From positions 3,410,001 to 3,474,000 of the forward strand of contig JASJZH010000004.1 of assembly GCA_037178975.1 (NCBI GenBank): DNA of 64,000 nucleotides, written 5' to 3'. Numbering within the stretch: position 1 is the first letter of the stretch; every line of letters begins with the position of its first letter. A program made the translations under genes and the position numbers. Shown one piece after another: positions 55,231-64,000 of the stretch. The notes beneath the pieces are model-generated. The model was not told where the DNA came from, made no database searches, and saw only the letters and a program-made list of their open reading frames with translations. Origin of the DNA: Oscheius tipulae (lineage: Eukaryota > Nematoda > Chromadorea > Rhabditida > Rhabditidae).

Positions 55231-56558
55231 CTATACGCCCGTTTTTTGAAAGCCTTATAATCCTATCTCCCAGTTTTGAATGAAAAGTAATGTCCTACTC
55301 TCTAGTTTTGAATGAGCTTATCTCACTAGTTCAATATGAACATCAAAATACTTTTGTACAGTTTGGTTGCCGATCGTGTGGTTGTCTAGCGAACAGAACA
55401 AGGGACAAGGGTCTCTCGTCAGAACATCTCGCACCGGTTTTGACAGGCTCCCAACTCACTGTCCGGTTTTTTTTTCAATACACTAGCCTCAGCTACAGTT
55501 TTCTAGCCTCGATCAAATTTACGCCACAACTTTGTCTTTCTTTACCTCATCCATAACGGCCACATTTCTCTGCTCAACGCTCTCGAGTCTCCTCGACAAT
55601 GTTGGCCACTTCCCAAGCTTCTGCAACTTTGTGGAGCTCAGGTTCTAGCCCATTATGTCGTTTGCACAGGTTTCGGCAGCCAACTAATTCCATTTCGCGA
55701 TCCTGCAGGAGTGTCTGGGTGAAACTGTCTTCCTGAAATCCAATGAGAAGCAATCTTTCTTATCAAAAGTACTGTCAGTAATGTTTACCGTCAGAACAGA
55801 ATTTGGCGCATGATCAGATCACTTTCAGTCTTCCCTTGTGGCCCTCAGGGTTTCCGAGAACTATACCAAACACCGCTATGCATTCATGGAAAACCACTCG
55901 ACGTCTGGATGACCGAACACGGACTCCATCTTTCGACGGCTGCTAGCAAATGGCGAATTCACAAGCTATCTGTCCTTTTTGTAGCCTTTTCACCGTGACA
56001 AAACGCGCAAGAAACTGGCGCTACTGTCCACAACGTCTTGGACTCTTGACTACGGTTGGGAAAGGAAAATCTACTTTGACTTGGGAAGAAAGCATACAAC
56101 GTTGGTGGAGCTGGCGATCGTGGCAAACTGCCTTTGGAAGTTACTTCAAGATTCAAGCACTTCTAGTCTTGATCTCAAGTAATTTCGATAATTGCCAAAA
56201 GTGAAACGAGAAACTTTGACTCACTTTCGAGACTCCAGTCGTCAGAAATCGTCTCTTTGTTGCGATTTTTCATGACTTCAGGCGTAAAAGCCCTGTATGC
56301 TGTTTTTTTTTTGTATGCGCGTTTTGATAGTTCTAATTTAATAATTGTTGTGTTCAGGTACCGGAAGGATGTCCCTCGTCCCCTGTTCTGCTCGTCCCTA
56401 TTTGCTAAACACCCACACGATCGGCAACCAAACCGTACAAAAGTATTTTGATGTCCATATTGAATTGGTGAGCTCATTCAAAACTAGAGAGAAGGACATT
56501 ACAATTCATGCAAAACTGGGAGAAAGGACTATAATTTTTCAAAAAACGGGTGTATAGT
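55231..56558. mobile_element. DNA transposon with ~190-bp terminal inverted repeats
   Basis: 1,328 bp. The left arm (55231-~55412) starts ACTATACGCCCGTTTTTTGA. The right arm (~56375-56558), read in reverse, starts ACTATACACCCGTTTTTTGA. Similarity continues through TCTCCCAGTTTTG, AATGTCCT, CTCTAGTTTTGAATGAGCT, CATCAAAATACTTTTGTAC and GGTTGCCGATCGTGTGG with scattered mismatches. The 960-bp core has only short open frames (for example CGPQGFRELYQTPLCIHGKP near 55835 and TKRARNWRYCPQRLGLLTTV near 55995), so it is probably non-autonomous or degraded. The TIR length is unlike the other elements in this window. Confidence 0.85.
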
Positions 56559-57410
56559 CACGAACGGACGGACAAGCATCGTTGCGTTTTAGTAGTAAAT
56601 AGATTTGTGTTTCGTGTAGTAGGTGCTTAGGGTCAGATCCAAGTGGGGATGTTTGAAGGCAAGAAACTAAAAGATACAGTAACGAGAGAGGTAAAATACT
56701 ACGGTATAATTGTGCGGAAATTCAAACATCGCAAATGATAGTATTCGATCGCTGGTTTCTCCTCACAGACTTTTCAGCCCAACGTTCCTGTTTTTTTAAA
56801 TATATCTGTGTGCAAACGTCGTTTAAGATCTAAGCTCTAAAATCGCCGGATGTTTATCCGAACAGGAGCCCAAGATCAGCCCGCGTTCAACAATATTTGT
56901 GATGTCTAAACTCACCAACGACTTGTACACAACTCGGCCGGCACGAAGTGACACGTCGCATAGACGCTTCATTTCTGCAAGTGTTTCTTTTCTGGTGCTT
57001 TGCCAACTTGGGATTTTCTGCTTGTTTTGATACTGCGATAATAAGCAATAGGTGTTTTGACATGTCATTTGCCGATTGGTCCTGATTTTGCAGTTTTTTT
57101 TCGAGTGTTTATGTATGACTGTGGACGTCAGTGACTGCCTATGCCTCTCGAGTTCAGTCCACACAAACAACTTTAAAAACCTTGCTTTTTTCTACGATGA
57201 GTTGCAAAAAAAGCCGTGTTGTTTATCCAATTTTTGTTTTGTCATCGTTCCTTGTGATAAGGTCACAACTCTTTCGAAACGCGCTCGGCATGTTCCAGAA
57301 CGCTGCCTTTGCGTAACCGCGTCTGATGGAAAACGCCAAATTCTCATCATCCACTGGTGTTTTGACCAGCACTCACCATTTTCTTTTCTTTCTAATTGTT
57401 TTCTCTCAGA
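56559..57410. other. Intergenic upstream of bec-1, no supported gene
   Basis: A 115-codon minus frame (56823-57170, ending SLVSLDITNIVERGLILGSC) is open but has no start context, splice or family support. The right end carries TTTTCTCTCAG just before the bec-1 ATG. Confidence 0.45.
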
Positions 57411-59335
57411 ATGAGTGAATTAAAATCCCGTTCATTCAACTGCCTCAATTGTCAACGATCGATGCAGTTCGATCCCACTTCAAGAAACACAGAAAATAAC
57501 AAAAAAAAGGTGTGCCTTCACTTTCATCTGTAAAAGTGCTACCTTTTTAGCTCGGAGATATGGAAGATGGACTAAAAGGACAATCTGTCAACCTAATCAA
57601 AGTAATATGTGACGCAGAAGTTCCTTGCCAGGCTCCAATATGCAGAGTAAGCGTTTGTAATTCAGAGTTTTAATAATTTATCTTAGGAATGCTCAGACGA
57701 ATTGATGAACGACATGGATGAACAGTTGGCCAGCCGAGACAAAGAGTGTTTAGCCTACAAAAAACTGCTCGAAGATTTGAGAAGCAATTTCTCCATAACT
57801 CATGTCGATAATCAAAAGGAAACCCTCCGTCTTTTGAAGGTTAGTGTTTTCCCGTTTCTCTCATGAATTCATAACAGGAAGAAGAGCAAAATTATATTCG
57901 AGAATATAAAAAATTGGAGGTGGAAGAACAACGACTGGAGAAGGAACAAAAGCTGCTAAAAGATAAGCAAAACGAAGAAAGTGAAGTGGAGAAAAAGTAT
58001 TGGAGAGAGTTCAGAGATAAACACAGGTTTTTCATTTTGTTTCACATCCGCAATGCTGTTTAGGCGCCTATTGGAACTGACAGAAACAACAGCATGTGTC
58101 GACGCCGAGTTGCGATATACAGAACGACAGCATAATCGACTTGCCAGCACGAATATCCTAGACTTAGCCTTCCACATTTGGGTCGACAGCGAAGGAGGAA
58201 CAATTCGTTTGTTCTTCCTCTATTCCTTCTCATAACAAAATTTTAGCTGAAATAAATGGTCACCGCATTGGAAGACTACCAGATAAGCCGGTGGATTGGC
58301 TCGAAATCAACGCCGGATTCGGACAAATCGTCCTTCTTATGGATGTAAGTTCTTTTCAACAACTTTTCTCATAAGAATTTCAGGTACTTATGCAGCGAGC
58401 AAATGTGAAACAAGATTACTACAAGCTAGTCACACAAGGGAGTCATTCCTGCGTCAAAGTCAAAAAGTAAAACTGAATTCAGCTCTTCAGAACTTTTTTT
58501 CAGACCAAATGGAGACCTGATGATGCTGCCCTTGTACAGTTCTGGCAGTTGGAAGCCGTTCGGAAATAATAACATGGACAGTGGAATCACGGCTTTATTG
58601 GGATGCTTCGAACTACTTTTTAACACACTTCAGGTCTGTTTTTGTCTACACGTTGTGCAATAGCCTGCGAGTTCCTCTATGTCTAGCCTCGTATCATCCG
58701 CTGTCCATCTTTTGCGTCGAATTGGTCGAACCCGTTAGATCTGCGCCGTTCCAAAGTGGCAATTGTGTCCTTTTAGGGTCCGAAGGCAGAGTTCTGAATT
58801 CTGATTCTTCAGCTTTGTTTTGCTGCTTATTTCTCGTGACATACAGCTGCTCAGATTCCCCATACAATTTCAAAAATCTGTTCTTTCACTATCCACACCT
58901 TTCCAAATGCTGTCTACTCGCAATGTTTGTTGATAACAGCCAAAGCTCTTTGCTCGCTCGTTCAACTCACGCGACAGACAGTTGTCCAGTTATTGACCAG
59001 TTGCTTCCTTAATCGTTATTCGTACCGCGCGTGAAGCCATTGCCTGTGCACTCAGCAGTGAACATAAGGCGATGGTCAGCAGGGGAGACAGATGCGACAG
59101 GTGGCCTTTTACGCGATTTCCTCCGCAACACCATAACTCTCCTCTTTAGACTCAAGACCCCAACTTTCGGCTGCAATACAAGATTTCGAAGGATCGTTTG
59201 GTACATCAGAATGTGGAATATTCGGCTAAAATGCTTCTGAACAGCGAGGAACGATGGACCAAGGCCATGAAAATGTTCCTGGCCAACCTCAAAACAGCAC
59301 AAGTTCAGGTCGTCGCTATGCGAGTAACTGGATAA
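57411..59335 (+). CDS. bec-1: Beclin 1 (autophagy, PI3-kinase complex)
   Basis: Scaffold of the VPS-34 complex for autophagosome nucleation and endosomal sorting. MSELKSRSFNCLNCQRSMQF begins with the beclin C-x-x-C pair, the second half being CQAPICRECS. The BH3-like/coiled coil region runs ECSDELMNDMDEQLASRDKE ... EEEQNYIREYKKLEVEEQRL ... VEKKYWREFRDKH. The BARA domain is LAFHIWAEINGHRIGRLPDK, VDWLEINAGFGQIVLLMDVL, KVKKPNGDLMMLPLYSSGSW, NMDSGITALLGCFELLFNTL, NFRLQYKISKDRLVHQNVEY, EERWTKAMKMFLANLKTAQ. The last intron (58634-59142) is about 510 bp, unusually long. The start follows TTTCTCTCAG. Confidence 0.93.
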
Positions 59336-59565
59336 TGAGTGTCAGTTGAGCTTTTTCTTTTCCCACCCTTGTGTCTTTGAGTTGTCACTTACCCTTATGT
59401 GCCTAGATACTACGGGTTTGTAAATTTACCAAGAGCTGTACAAACGGTTATAAATATGTCTTTTTCACTTCTCTTTCCTTATATTCACGTGGTCTTTGCC
59501 ACTATTACCTTTCAACATGTACATTGTTCTCCTAATGTTACCTCTTTTAGACAAAAAAAAAACTC

Positions 59566-62500
59566 ATGAGAAACGGTGAGCGGCGATACAGGCGTAGTAG
59601 AAGGTAAGTCTTAGGTTTTTTTTTTATTTTTATGTCCATTTTCAGCAGTAACAGTGATAGCGAAAATGAAGACCATCGACGGCAAACGACGCTCACTCTT
59701 AGGAGATCTTTTTCGGAGGAACGAAATAACAAGGTTAGTCCATTGAGCTTGGCAAAGTCTCTTCAGCATTTTAGTGATAGAACTAGTTACTTTTACTCTG
59801 TGATTTCCCTCGAAAGTAGAGCTCTTTTTCGACACAAGTTTTTCATGTTTGCGCCGTCGCCATAGTTCTGTCCGCCGTATTTCATTGACCTTCCGACTCT
59901 CACAATTCGGGCTGAGCGCGTGAGACCGCCGCTTTTGCTGTCTCCGGTTCATTCACTCGGGGTACCCGAGGATGTGTGATCTTTTATTTATGAACAACAG
60001 GATTCTGCAGAATTGAGGGTTAATTTAGACACTGTTATGATGACGGTTGGAACTTGAATACAATACAATAGTTATGACTTGATATCTTTCCTTTCGGGAA
60101 ACAGGATCCCATATTGGAGAGACTGCAATTTGTGAAAACAGGTTCCCATATTAGACAGACTCACGTAACCTTCGATTCGGCACGTAGACGGTCTATTCCA
60201 CAGATTAGTTTTATTATGACGATCTTTATCCGTAGCCAATTCATATTGAGACATTGAGCTCGGACTAATGAATCCCATTCGCGTGATCTAAGGTGCATAA
60301 TATGCTCCGTGGTCTGTGCAGTTTTGTGGCGGCGTGGTCGTATCCATGGAAAGTCTAAACAACAGTTTCTATGAAGCTCGTTAGAGCAAAAAAAGATTCT
60401 ATTCGATGTACTGCCCACACGATTCAAATGCCTCTGCGATCCAAATAGATCAAAAGTCCCTCTCCGGGGACCTGCTCTTTTGATTCCTTCTGGAAAGATC
60501 AGAAAGTACCCGCCTCCCGTCGCATTTCAAAAAGCATTCTCCGCGCCTCGGTTGTGATGTTTTCTGTTCGTCGCGTACAAACTTGTGTTGAGCTTTGTGG
60601 CATTCTCTCCTCTCACAAGATTCAATATTCTTTCAGGTTTCTTCAACTTGCCTTCTAACTCTCAGCCTTCTAGCTGCTCTCGGCACATCTTCGTCTCTGC
60701 TTAAATCAACAGGTTCGCTATTTCTGCTAGTCTCTTTTAGTGATCTTATTTTTTCCCCCAAAGTTCGAGGTCGCAAGATGCTTTTATCTTATCATAGTTC
60801 CTTTTTCTCCAGCTTAACAAGTAGAAGTAACAAAATTAGATCTACATCACTGATCATTTGCCATGTTTATCCGCAATTCCCCTCTCGAGAAACCTAATAC
60901 CGAGCCAGGTGACTGCCAATACGCGCCAGACGTTCTCTGCACTCGCCGCTGAAAACACATGTCTGACGTCACTTTGGCTGACAATGCACTGTAATCTTTC
61001 GCGGCGCTGCGGTGCGAGCGCTGTTGCTGCCCAGTCTCTCGCAGTTTTTCGCTTAAATCAGACCATTTAATTGGTTTTAGCTTTATCTTCTCATATTTTG
61101 GGCAAAACGTCTATTTGACACTCCAATGCATTCAGTAAGGTCATTCTAGCGTGATTTTTTAAATGTACAACAGTACGCAGCTCTGATTGATTATCATAGA
61201 ATTCGTAATCAATACTCAAGAAATCCATTCCAGACTTGAAAAAAATGGACAGCTACAGAAATTCCGAGATGATGCCTTCCATGGACATGCCCCTAGCTTA
61301 CAAGCCTCGTCCACAACGTCTGAGATACCGTGACGATCTCGCGATGATGAAGTACAGTATGCAAAAGAACGGACAGGAATACAACGCATTCAGTATGCAA
61401 AATGAGCCGATGGTCCGTTTCCTTGTCTTTTATTCCCAATATTCCCTCATTCAGATGATGATGCCGATAGTTACCGAAAGACCGCGTACAAATCACCTTC
61501 TTCCTCGTCCAATGATGTCTCCCACAACCTCGGCTCAGTCCTCGAACCAACAAGATCCCAGTCTTGAGGATATGGAACTAATTGACGTGCTTTGGCGGAA
61601 CGATATTGCATCTGAGAAGGGACAGCACCCCTTCGCGCCATCGGACCAGTACGAACGGGATCTGCAACTTTTGACTGAGAAGAGTATTCGCGAGGTAATT
61701 GCTTTTTTGCCTAGTCAATGAACTTTGAACGAAATCTTTACTTGACTAGTCCTTGGACTTCTTTCAACAACTGATTTTCAGCCCTTGACCCATTCTGAGT
61801 CTGCTCGCTACGAGGATCTGGCCAAAGGATATTTTGAGGATTTCTTCTTCCCCGTTGGCTGCAAAAACGAGTATTCTCGTCGAGAAGTCTGCACTCCTAC
61901 AGATGTCAGTCAAGCTCATTTGTCGCTTTTAACTATAAGTTTCCAGGAGGACTTACAGACATTGCTGGACGACGTCTCTTCCGGTCAGCTCGATGCTTTA
62001 TTGGAGGATCGTCAAGTGGATCAGCTCTGTCCGAATGGTCTTCATGAGCCTCATGGTCCCATTATCAACAATGTGACTCTCGGACAAGGAATAATCTTCG
62101 ATGCCAACAACGGTAAGTTGTATGGAGTAAGGCTTGATTACGCGCCTTCTGGCTATCAGCAGGCTATAGTTTTCTCTACTTACGAACGCTTATCTCTAGC
62201 AGAAAAGTCATCATTTCATCAGACTCCTAGACGCATATCTGGGTCCAGTTTCTCTTCCATATGAAGGTCTTTCAGTAACCGAACTGAACAACTATGAGGT
62301 CCCTGCTTGTTCTACCATCACCGAAGGAGAACTCTTCAGCAACGGAACCATGGATTCTCCAAGTTGGCCGCAACAGACGAACATGGGACCCAGTGACAGT
62401 AGGTTTTACGAATCGCGTTTTACGAATTTGCGAACGTGAGATAGACGAGCATCTCTTATCAAAAGTGTAGGCTGTAGTGTGTCTAGTTCAAGAGAGGGCG

Positions 62501-63541
62501 GAGGACTCTTGATCTAGAATTCTGATTAAATGGGCGGATCTTTTCTGCTATCTTTTTCTAGTCAATGACGTGGAGATAAGACTTTTAAATATAAAACTCG
62601 ACTTGCAGTCCACTTGCACCCAGATTTTGCAAGCCAGACATGACGCCGGTACCCTATCCTTTTGCATACAACCCCTATTCAGACAGTTACATTTCGGGTG
62701 AGTCAAAAATGATAGGGGTTATTCGGATCTGTTGACCTAGTCTTTCCACCTTGTAACGCTCTGATTTCAGTCTTTCCCGCCGGTCCACAAGAGGCTCTGT
62801 TCCCGATGTTCCCACAGAACGACACGAATGTTCCCATAATCTCCACCGGCATCCAGTACAACCACACCTACACTTCCAACACTGTTTCTTCTCACTCTGA
62901 TACCTACGAGGGATACTATGTACCGAACGGCCTCAGTAATTACAAGTATGTTTCATTTTATGGTCTCTATAAAAAATATGATCTTCAGTGAATCGTCCTC
63001 GGTATGCTCTTCTTCAACCAGCTCAAAGAGCCCTAGCTATCTCAGCGAGGCTGAAAACATGCCGCCTGTTTCTCGGTTCGTCTCTTTCCGTTTCGAGAAA
63101 TTACTCGTCTGTTCAGTTACTACGGAAAACTGGCTCCGAACCCTTCCGATATTCAGCTCTATTCTCAAGAAGACGTGAAGGATATTAAGTCGGTCGATGA
63201 CAGTGACTCGATCTCCAGCGCTCCGAGACGACGTGGTCGTCAGTCCAAGGACGAACAACTGGCCAAGATGAACAATCTTCCTCTTACAGCCAAGGATATT
63301 GCCGAAATGAGTCTGGCCGATCTGCAGAAGATGCTGAAGAGCGAGAATCTGACCGAGATGCAGAAGACCCTAATCAAGAAGATCCGAAGACGCGGAAAGA
63401 ACAAGGTTGCCGCCAGAACTTGTCGTCAACGACGCGGCGACAAGTCCTCCAAAACTGATCAGGATCAATGGGTTAGATTTAAATTAGGAACAATATTCAA
63501 CAATGAATTTTCAGAGTACACAACTGGAATCACAGGCGTAG
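59566..63541 (+). CDS. skn-1: SKN-1/Nrf transcription factor, with upstream membrane-form exons
   Basis: Master regulator of oxidative, proteasome and metabolic stress genes. The long form starts at 59566 (after CTCTTTTAG): exons 59566-59603 and 59646-59733 encode MRNGERRYRRSRSSNSDSEN ... RRSFSEERNNK. Exon 60637-60712 encodes a hydrophobic segment (VSSTCLLTLSLLAALGTSSS) and joins exon 61234 in phase. The shorter form can start at Met 61245 (MDSYRNSEMMPSMDMPLAYK). A DIDLID-like ELIDVLWRNDI is followed by acidic and Tyr/Pro-rich transactivation segments. The C-terminus has the CNC-type SKN domain SLADLQKMLKSENLTEMQKT and the basic region KKIRRRGKNKVAARTCRQRR without a leucine zipper, ending TQLESQA. 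This matches SKN-1 exactly in architecture. The intron at about 62105-62210 needs a second-choice donor. Confidence 0.92.
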
Positions 63542-64000
63542 ACTTCTCAACTAGAAAAGTTGTCCTTCTTCGTTCGATTTCGGACGTTCATCTGGAACAG
63601 CCTCTAAATTCCCAATCTCATTTATCAAAATAGTGCAACCATGCAACACTTTTGTAGTCAGACGAGTAGCTCGTCAACGGGTTTCCCTGTGTGTATATAA
63701 TATACGAGCATCTACCTTTTGTTAGTGAGCACCCTCCAGTATTTTTTGCATCTTTTGGCAATATTTATTAGTCGTGTTTCCAACCCTTTTCTCTACTCCC
63801 AAATGTTCAATATTCTGTGGATCCTATTGTAATAAAGCTGTGTACATTGAAATGTTTTATACATATCATCCTCCGGGATTGAACAGTTTCAAAATGTCGT
63901 TCAGCAGGTTCGGTCCTCCAAGGTTCGGTGGCAGAATAGGAACTACTACAAGTTGTATTCTATTTTGTTAGATCCAACTCACTCGGATCGGGTCTGGCTG
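63542..64000 (+). other. skn-1 3' UTR and window edge
   Basis: AATAAA near 63829 marks the probable skn-1 polyadenylation signal. After it, a short plus frame starts near 63894 (MSFSRFGPPRFGGRIGTT), rich in Gly/Arg/Phe, and may be the 5' end of a further gene leaving the window. This is not supported by anything else. Confidence 0.4.

Noticed and set aside
56823..57170. 115-codon minus frame upstream of bec-1
   Set aside because: No start context, no family, no introns matching; likely chance.
58634..59142. Open plus frame continuing past the beclin FELLFNTL exon
   Set aside because: The beclin C-terminus resumes in phase at 59143 after a CTCTTTAG acceptor, so this is a long intron.

Overview
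The window is eukaryotic and almost certainly nematode. Two genes are typical nematode cuticle collagens: a short N-terminal membrane segment, a furin-like R-x-x-R site, Cys clusters and Gly-X-Y blocks. Nearly all introns are 36-45 bp with a TTTCAG-type acceptor. Many start codons sit 1-15 bp after an orphan TTTCAG/TTTTAG, as expected for spliced-leader trans-splicing. Several genes match C. elegans families closely (skn-1, bec-1, cmk-1, fbl-1, L1-type lad/sax-7, plexin, dif-1). Gene density is high, with coding on both strands. I cannot name the species; divergence from C. elegans suggests another compact chromadorean genome.

Layout. 1-5.4 kb: 5' end of a cuticle collagen (minus), a divergent gene for an acidic, possibly GPI-anchored secreted protein, and a long uncharacterised gene. 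5.5-10.3 kb: dcp-2 (mRNA decapping), a kynurenine formamidase (minus) and a kappa-class GST. 10.4-12 kb: a decayed DDE transposon. 12.3-16 kb: a small Pro-rich, potentially myristoylated protein gene with a MITE in an intron, a globin (minus) and an RRM/dsRBD RNA-binding protein. 16.5-21.5 kb: fibulin-1 with alternative C and D ends and a nested minus-strand gene. 22.2-28.5 kb: an L1CAM-family receptor (6 Ig, 5 FN3, TM) with a second nested minus-strand gene that almost fills its intron. 29.6-36 kb: plexin (minus).

37-50 kb: IFT22/RABL5 with an X-box, ufd-1, uridine kinase/UPRT-like, an Obg/GTPBP10 GTPase, a two-TM protein, the carnitine/acylcarnitine carrier, cytochrome c, ribosomal protein eL20 and ECSIT. 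50.5-54.3 kb: a second cuticle collagen and CaM kinase I. 54.4-57.4 kb: one or two weak small secreted genes and a transposon with ~190 bp terminal inverted repeats. 57.4-63.5 kb: beclin (bec-1) and skn-1, the latter with an upstream exon set encoding a membrane segment (SKN-1a-like form).

The genes do not form a single pathway. Themes are extracellular matrix and axon guidance (collagens, fibulin, L1, plexin), mitochondria (carrier, cytochrome c, ECSIT, GTPBP10) and stress/proteostasis (skn-1, bec-1, ufd-1, GST). The main non-coding structure is a set of DNA-transposon-derived inverted-repeat elements. The features most worth a second look are the two nested minus-strand secreted/membrane genes, one a novel Cys-repeat peptide and one an unknown membrane protein.
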